From Photobacterium sp. GB-56 (GTDB lineage Bacteria; Pseudomonadota; Gammaproteobacteria; Enterobacterales; Vibrionaceae): a stretch of DNA of 64,000 nt. The notes beneath the pieces are model-generated. The model saw only the letters and a program-made list of their open reading frames with translations, did not search any database and was not told where the DNA came from. Where the stretch lies: contig NZ_PYNW01000005.1 of assembly GCF_003026105.1 (NCBI RefSeq), positions 62,001-126,000 on the forward strand, given 5' to 3'. This document shows, in pieces, positions 47,600 through 56,706 of this stretch. How positions within the stretch are numbered: the stretch's first letter is position 1; each line of letters begins with the position of its first letter. The translations under genes and the position numbers were made by a program.

Positions 47600-48667
47600 T
47601 TAGTAGATGTAGTGCAACCAACTCGCTAGGTGAATTTGAATACTCGCTAAGGCTTGCCATAACAAGCTGTTATCTGAATAAATAACAACAGTAGCACGTG
47701 AGCCAATAAACAATTGATGTGGTAACGGCGTATCACTGGTTAAATTAACGCGCACACGCTGTGCGTCACGTACCCAGCGGTTATTAACCTCAACAGCACT
47801 TAATTGACCGTTTGGTGTTTCTTGTGCTGCGGCGACACCAAAGTCTCGATTAGCGATATGGAAATTGAAAACTTGACCGGGTAATGCATCGTAGGTGACA
47901 TAGGCAACAGAGTCTTTATTAATTAATGCTGTAGACTTTTCACGATAATCAGCTGAAACCCACATAGAACTTGTTGGAATAAATGTAAGCATAGGTTTGT
48001 TTGCTGTAGCCATTGTACCTACATCAACTTGTAGATTAGTAATGACGCCGTTACTTGGTGCAATAATTTTAGTATGTTTTAAATCAAGTTCTGCCTGTTG
48101 TAGAGCATTTTTCGCGGACATGACTGGTGTTGTTTCACCGACTGTATTTCCTAATTTAGCTTTAACGGCTAACAGTTGCTGTTGTGCTGCATGTAATGTC
48201 GATAATGCACTACGATCTTTCGCGAATGCTGAATCACGCATAGACGCAGAGACTAATTTCTTCTGCGCCAGTTTATTTATACGACCATATTCATTTCTTG
48301 CGTTGTCATAATTGGCTTGGCTGGTGGCAACATTCGCTTTTGCTGCCTCAACTTGTGCTAACAAAGATTTTTCTTGTTCCAAAGATTGTTGTAATGCCAA
48401 TTTTGCGCGGTCAACGGCAAGCTCATACTTAGATGGATCTATAGTTAATAACACCTCACCTTTTTTTACTTTCTGATTGTTAGTGATCGAAACTGAGGTG
48501 ATATTGCCAGAGACTTCTGGAGCAATTTGAACGACATAGCCACGAACACGGCTTTCTGTTGTAAGTGGAATATGCCTATCTGCAACAATGATATACCCCA
48601 TGAAGAGTAAAAACAGGATGATTAATCCTTTCATCCAGTGACGGAATGTTGTGTCAGCATTTGCCAT
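47600..48667 (-). CDS. HlyD-family periplasmic adaptor
   Basis: Membrane-fusion adaptor with one N-terminal helix (~14-30), a lipoyl half GYVVQIAPEVSGNITSVSITNNQKVKKGEVLLTID (a segment at ~43-77), a long coiled coil (~85-180) and the returning lipoyl half KIIAPSNGVITNL. 355 residues. AAGAGACG precedes the start. With the DUF2955 protein downstream it should form an efflux pair similar to EmrA/YibH or AaeA systems. The divergent LysR gene is its likely regulator. Confidence 0.9.
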   Translation of the reverse strand: MANADTTFRHWMKGLIILFLLFMGYIIVADRHIPLTTESRVRGYVVQIAPEVSGNITSVSITNNQKVKKGEVLLTIDPSKYELAVDRAKLALQQSLEQEKSLLAQVEAAKANVATSQANYDNARNEYGRINKLAQKKLVSASMRDSAFAKDRSALSTLHAAQQQLLAVKAKLGNTVGETTPVMSAKNALQQAELDLKHTKIIAPSNGVITNLQVDVGTMATANKPMLTFIPTSSMWVSADYREKSTALINKDSVAYVTYDALPGQVFNFHIANRDFGVAAAQETPNGQLSAVEVNNRWVRDAQRVRVNLTSDTPLPHQLFIGSRATVVIYSDNSLLWQALASIQIHLASWLHYIY

Positions 48668-48680
48668 GAGCGTCTCTTTT

Positions 48681-48702
48681 TATAGTGATCTTTATCACAT
48701 TA
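48681..48702. promoter_or_regulatory. candidate CRP site in the HlyD-LysR divergent region
   Basis: AGTGA-TCTTTA-TCACA matches the CRP consensus TGTGA-N6-TCACA at nine of ten core bases, centred 25 bases upstream of the HlyD start. It could also influence the divergent LysR gene. Confidence 0.5.
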
Positions 48703-48784
48703 TTATAAAGAGTGTGTATTTGATTAAATAGACTAATAAGTATTACACTTGCGTTCTATTTTTAGGACAATGGTTGTATGTGTT

Positions 48785-49648
48785 ATGAAAGCATCGTTAG
48801 ATGATATTTATTTATTTATGTTAACGGTCAGACATGGTGGGATCAGTGTTGCGGCAAAAGCACATTCATTACAACGTTCTAAAATTAGCAGAAGAATACA
48901 ACAACTTGAAAAAGATCTTGGTTGTCAGTTATTGATAAGAACAACACGACAAATTGAATTAACTGAAAATGGACGGTTGTTTTATCAATATATCAACCAG
49001 CCATTAAGTGAAGTTGACCAAGCGGTGAATTTAGTGAAAAGCCAGCAACAAGCATTCAGTGGTGTGCTTAAAATGGCGATTCCTGCAGCCTTTATTTCAT
49101 CCTCTGTTTTTCTTGAAATATTGGATCGATACACAGAACAATTTCCAGATGTAACATTAGATATTATTCATCGGTATGAAAGCATCGATTTAAAAAGAGA
49201 GAATATCGATTTACAGCTATTGCCAAACATTGTTGATGTGATTAACGAAAACTATGTTCAACAAACGTTTCTGAGTTCAGCGAACCGTTTGTATTGTTCT
49301 CCTAAATATCTTGAATCATACCGTTTACCAACAACGATGGAAGCGCTTTATCAACACCCGATTTTAACGAGCCGATATAACTCAACGTTATTGCCAGAAA
49401 GAATGAATGTTCGTTTGGTTTCAGAAGATTTTGGTTTAATTAATCACTTAACTGAATCAGGTAGAGGAATCGCTATACTGCCAGTTGTCTTATTTGAAGA
49501 TAAAGTTGCCAGCGGCGATTTAATTCCAGTACTTCCAGATACCTTTGAAATAGATATTGTTATGACGTTAGTGTATCCATCCCGTCGTTTTATTCCGAAA
49601 AAAACACGAGCAATGATTGAATTACTACGTGAGCAATTTTCAAAGTAA
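48785..49648 (+). CDS. LysR-family regulator next to the efflux pair
   Basis: About 288 residues. The helix-turn-helix region contains GGISVAAKAHSLQRSKISRR (~20-39), followed by a substrate-binding-like effector domain. Start is uncertain: ATG 48785 (MKASLDDIY) fits the usual LysR length, while ATG 48770 lies two bases after AGGA. It is divergent from hlyD, the typical layout of a LysR gene and its target. Confidence 0.85.
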   Translation: MKASLDDIYLFMLTVRHGGISVAAKAHSLQRSKISRRIQQLEKDLGCQLLIRTTRQIELTENGRLFYQYINQPLSEVDQAVNLVKSQQQAFSGVLKMAIPAAFISSSVFLEILDRYTEQFPDVTLDIIHRYESIDLKRENIDLQLLPNIVDVINENYVQQTFLSSANRLYCSPKYLESYRLPTTMEALYQHPILTSRYNSTLLPERMNVRLVSEDFGLINHLTESGRGIAILPVVLFEDKVASGDLIPVLPDTFEIDIVMTLVYPSRRFIPKKTRAMIELLREQFSK

Positions 49649-49677
49649 TTAAACTGATAATGAAAGAATACGTGAGA

Positions 49678-50430
49678 TTATAAGAAACGTTTAGCGTGCT
49701 CACAAACCCACAGTGGGTCATCAAGCGGTATATCGTGACCTGCTGTGGGGTGAATATGAACAGGCAAATTCCAATAGTTAGCTAAATCAATACTGCACTG
49801 GTAATTTACGAGCTTGTCTTGCTCGCTTGTAAGTAAACTAATTGGCTGAGATAGCTTATTCGGTAATATAAACTCACGACTAGCATTGAGTTGATTAAAC
49901 ATGTTGGAGCATGAAATGGGATGTTGTTCTTTCCAGTTAGCCCAGCGATGAGATAAAGCAATAAGTTCAACGCTATCCCATTGTTTATTTGATGTTAAAT
50001 GAATGATTTTTTCTTCTTGTTTTAAGTTTGGTAACCATAAAATTTGGAAAATATCGATATAGCGCTGCCAACGTAAACGTTGATGAAAGGGAGAAAGGCT
50101 TTGGGTACTGGTATTAATCAATATCGCTTTACGAATATCATTTGGAAATAATGTCATCCACTTTAAAGCAATCATTCCTCCCATAGAAATTGCAATAATA
50201 TCGGCTTGATGATCTGGCTGTAAAGCATGGAAATGTTGGTGCAGATCTCGAGCAATGCCTTCAAGGCTCGATGGTGTTTTTTCGTTATTACGAGTGCCAT
50301 TGCCTGCAATATCAAGACAAACAATATTTGAGCGGGGAAAGTTTGATTTCAGCGTTTGCCGAAAGTCCCCCCAATGAAATTGGTCTCGGAATAATCCTCG
50401 CAATAATATAATAGTGTGTTGTTTGGTCAT
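49678..50430 (-). CDS. alpha/beta-fold hydrolase
   Basis: 251-residue serine hydrolase. Oxyanion region LLRGLFRDQFHW, nucleophile elbow ISMGGM, and a C-terminal TAGHDIPLDDP with the catalytic His are visible. ATG 50430 (MTKQHTIILL) avoids overlap with the upstream peptidase gene, which ends at 50450; a longer frame to 50544 overlaps it by 95 bases. Substrate unknown. It is probably co-transcribed with the peptidase gene. Confidence 0.8.
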   Translation of the reverse strand: MTKQHTIILLRGLFRDQFHWGDFRQTLKSNFPRSNIVCLDIAGNGTRNNEKTPSSLEGIARDLHQHFHALQPDHQADIIAISMGGMIALKWMTLFPNDIRKAILINTSTQSLSPFHQRLRWQRYIDIFQILWLPNLKQEEKIIHLTSNKQWDSVELIALSHRWANWKEQHPISCSNMFNQLNASREFILPNKLSQPISLLTSEQDKLVNYQCSIDLANYWNLPVHIHPTAGHDIPLDDPLWVCEHAKRFL

Positions 50431-50449
50431 ATTTAAAAGCCACAGTAGT

Positions 50450-51541
50450 TTATTGTTGTTTTTTATACCAGCGAGATAATGCTTGTTGTTTGTAGTAAGG
50501 GTTATCTGCGTGATTGAACCATGATGGGTAGTTTGCAGTCGCATTGATCATGAAATCCATCAGCACAATGTGTTTTTGTAATACGCGTTGTATGCGTTGA
50601 GGTTTCATGGGGTTAAAAATACCCAATGCTTGCCGAATTTGAAGTGGATTTTTCTTTATCCAACGCCAAGATCCCATTTCTAATGTTAGTGGTAGTATAG
50701 CCTGTTGTTGCCTTAAACATTGTAGGGTGATGTGATCCCATAAATCCCCATGACAGAGATAGTGCAAAGCCTGAGGCTCAAAAATATAATTTTGATTAGG
50801 GTAAGTCGTCATAAATCTATGTCGGAGATGGTAAACATCACCAATATAAGGGAAGGCTCGTTTTGCACTATGGGCATAAGGAAACCAAATTCTATCTTTT
50901 AAACCAAAGCCGGAGTGACAATCTAACGACAGTGTTACAGGTCGAGATGTTGTTAAGTCGGTAACGTAACGGGTTAATGCTTCTGCTTCTAATTCCATTT
51001 GTTGACTGTTGTTTCCTCTAAAACAAGGGATGCGAGGAGATAAGCGATGTCCACCAATTAAAAAAGCTGTATTTTCTTGACTGTTTAAAGGTGCATTTCG
51101 CATTAAATCAACATGATTACCATTTGAACGGTAATTTTTCGCCATCCCTACAGGGTTTACTAAAGGAATAAAAACGATTTGAATCTGCTGTAAAAGATGA
51201 TGTAGCGTGGTATCCCATGTTATGCGTTCGATGATTGTATGCAGATATGACAGCAGTACTTGAGTGCCAATCCGTTCCAAACCATGAACACCGCCTACAA
51301 ATAGCATTAATGGTGCATTTGGATCAGGCGTACCAAGATGAATCGCATAGAGTGGTAAGCTATTTTTATTGTGCTGAGGAAAATGATCATTGCAAGGGAT
51401 GTGGGCAAATACATTACAGTGAAATGGAACAGGGGATTTGTACTGGCTTAACCTTTCAATTAACGTTTCAAGTTGTAAGAGTTCTGGTAATAACGTTGAA
51501 ATAGGGGAAGTTTTAGCGTTTAGCAAAAGAGCCTCACACAC
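50450..51541 (-). CDS. M14-family zinc carboxypeptidase / deacylase
   Basis: 363 residues. The zinc-binding HGLE lies in FVGGVHGLERIGTQ (~80-93) and the third ligand in LSLDCHSGFG. NPVGMAKNYRSNGNHVDLMRN supplies the substrate Arg and Asn. Similar to M14 proteins that trim peptides or act on acyl-amino acids; no signal peptide, so cytoplasmic. The start is uncertain: GTG 51541 has no site, while TTG 51526 follows GAGG by five bases. Adjacent to the alpha/beta hydrolase gene. Confidence 0.8.
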   Translation of the reverse strand: MCEALLLNAKTSPISTLLPELLQLETLIERLSQYKSPVPFHCNVFAHIPCNDHFPQHNKNSLPLYAIHLGTPDPNAPLMLFVGGVHGLERIGTQVLLSYLHTIIERITWDTTLHHLLQQIQIVFIPLVNPVGMAKNYRSNGNHVDLMRNAPLNSQENTAFLIGGHRLSPRIPCFRGNNSQQMELEAEALTRYVTDLTTSRPVTLSLDCHSGFGLKDRIWFPYAHSAKRAFPYIGDVYHLRHRFMTTYPNQNYIFEPQALHYLCHGDLWDHITLQCLRQQQAILPLTLEMGSWRWIKKNPLQIRQALGIFNPMKPQRIQRVLQKHIVLMDFMINATANYPSWFNHADNPYYKQQALSRWYKKQQ

Positions 51542-51609
51542 AAAGATAAAAAAGAAACAATATCAGTGTATGTTGACAATTAGATGTCAGGCTCTTTTTC
51601 TATTAAAGC

Positions 51610-51885
51610 TTATGCAGACTCTTTCTTGGCTTTTACTAAGCGAAACTGTGTTGTTTCCGCTATCCATTTTGGTCGGTTGATAGCATAGCCGAGTAACAAT
51701 GCTGGGACTAAAAAAACAATGTGGGTCATCGCAAGATGAAGATCTTTAGCAACTAAATCTGTTGCCCCTGTCATATAGTGAATGGCTCCAACAGCCGCAA
51801 AAATAATCCCAAGCATTGCTAAGATAAACATACCGACAACACCAAGGCCTAAAATGTCGCGAATATAAATTCTTATTAGATTCAT
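51610..51885 (-). CDS. small membrane protein, unknown function
   Basis: 91 residues from ATG 51885, chosen because GGAA lies seven bases upstream; ATG 51903 has no site. Two hydrophobic helices (GLGVVGMFILAMLGIIFAAV and TH-IVFLVPALLLGYAI) are followed by a basic tail RLVKAKKES. I do not recognise it. It stands between the M14 gene and a DUF4336 gene on the same strand. Confidence 0.7.
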   Translation of the reverse strand: MNLIRIYIRDILGLGVVGMFILAMLGIIFAAVGAIHYMTGATDLVAKDLHLAMTHIVFLVPALLLGYAINRPKWIAETTQFRLVKAKKESA

Positions 51886-51977
51886 AGTATGGTTCCGAAT
51901 CAAACTTATCTGAAAAAGTGATAAGCATGGCGATAATAATCAGAATACTATGCGCTTTAGGTTGAATGTATTTATTG

Positions 51978-52006
51978 ATCTGTCTCACAATCACTGTGAG
52001 ACAGAT
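51978..52006. repeat. perfect 12-bp inverted repeat
   Basis: ATCTGTCTCACA/TGTGAGACAGAT with a 5-base loop. It lies between the DUF4336 stop and the small membrane protein start. It lacks a convincing T run, so it may act as an RNA-stabilising hairpin or weak terminator. Confidence 0.8.
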
Positions 52007-52027
52007 GAATAAATAAGCATTATTTTG

Positions 52028-52711
52028 CTAAGCGTGGAATAACCAGTGAAAAGCGGTTGAGAATAACTGTTTGCCGTTTGTCTCAATAACTTTACCTTTT
52101 GCAAAAATGATACGGTCAAAAGGCCATGTTAAGATCTCTTGAATTGATTGGCGTAATCTTACGCGGTCGGTAAAACTGAGTCGTAAATAGAAAGGCATGG
52201 CTGGGTGAATATAGCAACCGTTTAGAAGCCCATAACCTATACTCAGTGGGTGCTTCTTATCAACCATCCATGCAAGTAAATCACCCAAAATTAATGTTTT
52301 TGATAAAGGATCACAAAAGGCGATTTCTTCAAAGTTGTCACTACCCTTAATTAAGGTTTGTAATAGTTGTCCTTGCCATAAAGCGGGAGTGTACTGGCGT
52401 AATACGTCGTCAAACGTTAGATCTCCACGTTTTTGTTGTAAACCAGGAGCGGCAAAGAAATAGGCATCTGGATAAGCGAGCCACCACTCTGATAAATAGT
52501 GATGATAGCTTTGATTGGGAGTGACAACGGCGACAATTTCACCCAGTTGCTCTATGGTTGATTTCAATGCATTGTCGAGTTCAACAGGGGAGTGAATAAA
52601 CAAACGATCATCGTCTAATTTTATCACTGTCATTTTACAACCAACCGCAATACCGTTGGTTTTCATGGCAAAATCTTGATACCAAAGTCTATTTTTATAA
52701 CATTCGATCAT
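52028..52711 (-). CDS. DUF4336 family protein
   Basis: 227 residues of the DUF4336 type, which has a metallo-beta-lactamase-like fold. Typical stretches are RLFIHSPVELDNAL, VAVVTPNQSYHHYLSEWWLAYPDAYFFAAPGL and LILGDLLAWM. The strict HxHxDH zinc motif is not seen (YHHYLSEW instead), so catalysis is doubtful. CAGGAAG precedes the start. Function unknown. Confidence 0.75.
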   Translation of the reverse strand: MIECYKNRLWYQDFAMKTNGIAVGCKMTVIKLDDDRLFIHSPVELDNALKSTIEQLGEIVAVVTPNQSYHHYLSEWWLAYPDAYFFAAPGLQQKRGDLTFDDVLRQYTPALWQGQLLQTLIKGSDNFEEIAFCDPLSKTLILGDLLAWMVDKKHPLSIGYGLLNGCYIHPAMPFYLRLSFTDRVRLRQSIQEILTWPFDRIIFAKGKVIETNGKQLFSTAFHWLFHA

Positions 52712-52848
52712 ACCGCTTCCTGCGTACTACATTGATAGATTATGTTGTAAACGGTCATTCCTTGACCGTAAATCATCATGAAAATTCTTTCATTAGATTA
52801 TCATTAAGATATTGTTAAAATCCATCACTCTTTATGTTTCTTCAATAC

Positions 52849-53754
52849 TTATACCGTGGTGCGTTTAATCTTTTTCATCATGTTGTGGCCAAACAGATTC
52901 ACTACAGCTCCCGAAATAATCAGTACACCACCGAGGTAGGTCCAAATAGATGGGACTTCTTTGAAGATTATAAATCCAAGGATGATTGATAAGACAATTT
53001 GAACATAAGAGTAAGCTGTTGCTTTTCCTGCTGTTTGAGTTTGCATCGCTTTTGTTAAGCCGACTTGTCCTACTTGTGTAAAAATGCCGACTAATATTAG
53101 GCAGATAGTGGTAGGTAAATCAGGGACAACGAAGTTATCAGCGATCAAAAGTAGGGCTAATGGTAAGGTGATCAGCGGGAAGTAAAAGATAATGACGGAG
53201 CTATCTTCCGTGCTACTGAGTTTTTTCACAATAATATATGAAATAGCACTAACGAAAGCACCGATTAATGCAATCATGACGCTAAATAAGGGCAGGTGAG
53301 AACTTCCAGATGTTAATGTTGTTGGATTAACGATAAAAAATAAGCCTAAGATACTCAAAAAAATGCACACTAGCGTTGAAAATTGAACGCGCTCTTTTAA
53401 GAAGATGACGGCAAGTAAAGCAGTAAATACGGGATTGGTGTATTGCAAAATGGTAGCTTCGGCAAGGGGAAGTGTAGTAACAGCATAATAAACACATGAG
53501 AGTCCAATAGTACCTACAATACCTCGAACAACTAATAATGGCTTATTATTCCCCCAGACCGAAATGCCTTTACGCTTAATATCTAAATAACTAATGATAA
53601 GAGAAACAACAGCACGCGCCGCAACAATTTCAAAGACTGGAATGCCTATTTGGTTAACGTATTTAACGGTAGAAGACATTAAGGCAAAACCGAGGGCAGA
53701 AAGGAGCATAAAACGTGCGCCTAATGGAATTAAACTCTCATTGCTGGTGGTCAT
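52849..53754 (-). CDS. EamA/DMT-family transporter
   Basis: 301 residues with ten predicted membrane helices in two EamA repeats (AEATILQYTNPVFTALLAVIFLKERV closes the first; TAYSYVQIVLSIILGFIIFKEVPS the second). Probable metabolite or drug exporter of the drug/metabolite superfamily. Substrate unknown. Confidence 0.88.
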   Translation of the reverse strand: MTTSNESLIPLGARFMLLSALGFALMSSTVKYVNQIGIPVFEIVAARAVVSLIISYLDIKRKGISVWGNNKPLLVVRGIVGTIGLSCVYYAVTTLPLAEATILQYTNPVFTALLAVIFLKERVQFSTLVCIFLSILGLFFIVNPTTLTSGSSHLPLFSVMIALIGAFVSAISYIIVKKLSSTEDSSVIIFYFPLITLPLALLLIADNFVVPDLPTTICLILVGIFTQVGQVGLTKAMQTQTAGKATAYSYVQIVLSIILGFIIFKEVPSIWTYLGGVLIISGAVVNLFGHNMMKKIKRTTV

Positions 53755-53892
53755 TAATATATGTCTTATTTAAAGTGATTAAAAATATCATAAAGGAAGC
53801 GATTTTATTAACAATGGCTGATTGTAAAAATGTAGTTAATTATTCAAAAGTAACGATCAATGCAATACTTGCTCGAATTAGACGTTGATCAT

Positions 53893-53932
53893 AAAAAAAG
53901 AGATAAAAACATAACGGTTCTTTATCTCTTTT
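53893..53932. terminator. bidirectional terminator after the small nhaP-linked gene
   Basis: 12-bp stem AAAAGAGATAAA/TTTATCTCTTTT with a 13-base loop and T runs on the leftward strand. It marks the end of the antiporter transcript. Confidence 0.85.
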
Positions 53933-53961
53933 GTATGGATTTGTCTCTGGTTTGGCTGTTC

Positions 53962-54057
53962 TTATTTCTGCTTATAAAGCCCAATAAGGCCGGCACCAAA
54001 GGCAGCAATTAGACCAACAAATGCAATAATAATGTGATGGTGATGGATCCAATACAT
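53962..54057 (-). CDS. 31-residue membrane microprotein downstream of the antiporter
   Basis: MYWIHHHHIIIAFVGLIAAF, then a hydrophobic Gly/Ala-rich stretch and a YKQK tail: one membrane helix with four histidines at its N-terminal edge and a positive C-terminus. It has a strong AAGGAG site five bases before ATG. It starts nine bases after the stop of the antiporter gene on the same strand and is followed by a terminator, so it looks like the second gene of that operon. Function unknown; a small regulator or partner of the antiporter is possible. Confidence 0.72.
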   Translation of the reverse strand: MYWIHHHHIIIAFVGLIAAFGAGLIGLYKQK

Positions 54058-54066
54058 GTTCTCTCC

Positions 54067-55350
54067 TTAGAATGGTTTATTGTCAACCGCTTTTGCTTTC
54101 ATGATCATTGGGGTAATGGTTGAGCCTTGGATCAATATTGAAAAGATCACAATAGCGTAAGTCATTAAGACAATGATTTCTTTAACACTGACATCCGGAT
54201 GTGATGGTAAGTAAATATGGGCTGGGATAGCCATCGCCATAGCAAGTGCTAAGCCACCACGTAAGCCGCCCCATGTAAGAATTTTAACAGACTCTGGGTT
54301 GTATTGGCGGTAACGTGTAAAACCGATATAAGAGAGACGAATACTTAGATAACGACTTAATAATACTAGTGGGATTGCAATAATTACCGCGATGATATCA
54401 ATGCGGTGGAAGCTAAAGGTGATCATCACAAAACCGATAAGAAGGAATAATACGGCATTTAAAATTTCATCGACCAATTCCCATAAATGTGCCATTTGGT
54501 CTGCCGATTGTTCTGAAATGTATTTACGCGTGATATTGCCAATTAGGATCCCTGAAACAACCATTGCAAGAGGGGCTGAAACTTCTAAATGTTCACCTAA
54601 TACATAACCAAATGTAGGAATAAGCATGGTTAATATTAAGCGCATCATATTATCGCTTGAACCTTTAATTAGGTAGTGGAATATACCGCCTAACACTGCA
54701 CCAAAAGCAATACCGCCAAGGGCTTCACGAATGAAAAGTAGTGCAGTACCAGATACCGTTGGCGTTGTTTTTCCAAAAGCGACTTCAAAAATAGTAACGA
54801 AAATAACTAAACCTACGCCATCATTAAATAATGATTCACCTTCAATTTGAGTTGAAATACGTTGTGGCGCCTTTAATTTTTTCACAATTGCTAATACAGC
54901 AATTGGATCGGTAGGAGAAATAAGTGCGCCGAATAAACAGCAATAAATAAAATTGAGGTCAATACCGATAAGATTGAATATTAACCATATGACAATGCCG
55001 ATAAAAAAAGTAGAAAATAGCGTGCCGACAAGAGCAAGAAAGGTAATTTCAAATTTTTGGTCTTTTAAATGGTTTAAATCTATATTTAGTGCACCTGCAA
55101 ATAATAAGAAACCAAGCACACCTTTTAGTAAGAAGTCTTCAAATTTTATATGTTGAATAAGCTCTATTAACGCATTTTCTTTATCTATTGAAATATAACC
55201 AAAGCTAGTTAATGCTAAAAGAATAAGCGATATAGCGATAGACCAACCTGTAATCGCAATGGTTGTTTGAAAACGTCCAATCTTATGGTTAATTATTGAA
55301 ATAAAGACTGCAATTGCCGCCATAATACATATAGTGTCATATACTGACAT
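54067..55350 (-). CDS. CPA1-family Na+(K+)/H+ antiporter, NhaP-like
   Basis: 427 residues with about twelve membrane helices. The ion-binding core is visible as GALISPTDPIAVLAI and the QIEGESLFNDGVGLVIF motif with its Asn-Asp pair. TWGGLRGGLALAMAMAIP is the family's later conserved segment. No cytoplasmic TrkA domain, so it is the short type. GGGAG precedes the start. It probably exports Na+ or K+ for pH and salt balance, fitting a marine lifestyle. Confidence 0.92.
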   Translation of the reverse strand: MSVYDTICIMAAIAVFISIINHKIGRFQTTIAITGWSIAISLILLALTSFGYISIDKENALIELIQHIKFEDFLLKGVLGFLLFAGALNIDLNHLKDQKFEITFLALVGTLFSTFFIGIVIWLIFNLIGIDLNFIYCCLFGALISPTDPIAVLAIVKKLKAPQRISTQIEGESLFNDGVGLVIFVTIFEVAFGKTTPTVSGTALLFIREALGGIAFGAVLGGIFHYLIKGSSDNMMRLILTMLIPTFGYVLGEHLEVSAPLAMVVSGILIGNITRKYISEQSADQMAHLWELVDEILNAVLFLLIGFVMITFSFHRIDIIAVIIAIPLVLLSRYLSIRLSYIGFTRYRQYNPESVKILTWGGLRGGLALAMAMAIPAHIYLPSHPDVSVKEIIVLMTYAIVIFSILIQGSTITPMIMKAKAVDNKPF

Positions 55351-55600
55351 GAAGATTTTTCTCCCAATTCTGATTATTTTCTGACAATATTATTCAGTTA
55401 CGGTTATTTATAATATAGAGCGATTTTTCAAACAGAGAGAATCACTATCAATATATCATTCATATAGTATTAATATTACCCACACATATTGAAACATTTT
55501 ATACAGATTGCTATTAGAATTATTTGTATTATTTCGGAATATAAATAATCAAAAATATAGCTTGAATTATAATTTATCCCTTAGCTTGTAAGGGGGAGAT

Positions 55601-55622
55601 AAGCGCTTGCCAATAAGCGCTT
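55601..55622. terminator. hairpin downstream of the glycerophosphodiesterase gene
   Basis: AAGCGCTT-GCCAAT-AAGCGCTT; the two arms are self-palindromic. A second small hairpin, CCCTTA/TAAGGG, lies at ~55578-55594. Likely end of the leftward ugpQ-like transcript. Confidence 0.5.
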
Positions 55623-55637
55623 ATTACAGAAAAGATG

Positions 55638-56360
55638 TTAGTCGTTAAGCACTGAAATGAGTAATGCAGGATCATCTGTGATGATTGTTGATACGCCCCA
55701 TCGAGTAAATTTAGCTACTTTTTTAGGGTCATTCATTGTCCAAATTTGCAGTACTTTACCGGCTTGGATAATTTCTTTTGCAAGTTTTTCATTGAGAAGA
55801 TGATGATCGAGATGGATACTGTACAACTTCAATTTTTCATCTAATCGTTCAATATCAGGTACCCAATCTTCAATAATTAACCCTCGGCGTACTTCAGGCC
55901 ATTGCTCTAAGCATTGATGAACTGCGTTATAAGAAAAACTAGATAAAATAAGACGTTCTGGATCAAAGCCATAATTTTTTATCGCTTCAATTGTTTTTGT
56001 TACTTGTAAGGCCACTTCTTCTTCGTAATGTACCTTTATTTCAAGGTTAAGATTAAGGCCATATTCATCACAAGCGGCAAGTAGCTCATGTAACGTAGGG
56101 ATGGTTTCTCCTGCAAACTCTGGTGAAAACCAACTGCCAGCATCAAGTTGTTTCAATTCCTGTAGCGTTTTATGACGAACACTCCCTGAACCATTCGTAC
56201 ATCGACGTACGCTTTTATCATGGATAATAACAGGCACTAAATCTTCACAAAGTTGAGTATCAGTCTCAATCCACTTTGCACCTGCATCAGCGGCAGCTTT
56301 CATGGAAATCAATGTATTTTCTGGTGCAACAGCGCGTGCACCACGGTGTCCTGCAATCAT
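55638..56360 (-). CDS. glycerophosphodiester phosphodiesterase
   Basis: Cytoplasmic UgpQ-like enzyme releasing glycerol-3-phosphate from glycerophosphodiesters. 240 residues from ATG 56360 (MIAGHRGARAVAPENT), which has GGAC upstream; the ATG at 56414 has no site. Catalytic motifs HRG, the Glu/Asp of WIETDTQ, HDKSVRRCTNGSG and NLEIKVHYEE are all present. Stands alone. Confidence 0.92.
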   Translation of the reverse strand: MIAGHRGARAVAPENTLISMKAAADAGAKWIETDTQLCEDLVPVIIHDKSVRRCTNGSGSVRHKTLQELKQLDAGSWFSPEFAGETIPTLHELLAACDEYGLNLNLEIKVHYEEEVALQVTKTIEAIKNYGFDPERLILSSFSYNAVHQCLEQWPEVRRGLIIEDWVPDIERLDEKLKLYSIHLDHHLLNEKLAKEIIQAGKVLQIWTMNDPKKVAKFTRWGVSTIITDDPALLISVLND

Positions 56361-56706
56361 ATGAGAGTCCAAAATAAATAACCATGGGTTGTAAATTAAC
56401 AAACTGATTTTCATCTATTTTAATGAACAATCAAGTGTTAATATCGCAATATCATGATGTCATTTTGTTACATTTGTACACATACATTCAATGATTTTTT
56501 CTCTACTAACAAGACATAAGGGTTACGTTGCATATCTTTGAAGTGATGGTTTTAGCAACAAACGAAAACTGATTTCATAATTGGTTTTGTATCTAGTCTC
56601 TGATTAGATTAGTATTCTGTGGTTGTCTGATTAAAAATATTTATCGTTACTATTTACGTCGTATTTTTAATGACTAGACCATTATAATTTGAGACAAGGA
56701 AAACGA

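Noticed and set aside
47538..47660. 41-residue N-terminal extension of the DUF2955 protein
   Set aside because: It overlaps the HlyD gene and lacks a ribosome site, whereas ATG 47537 has AAGGAGC.
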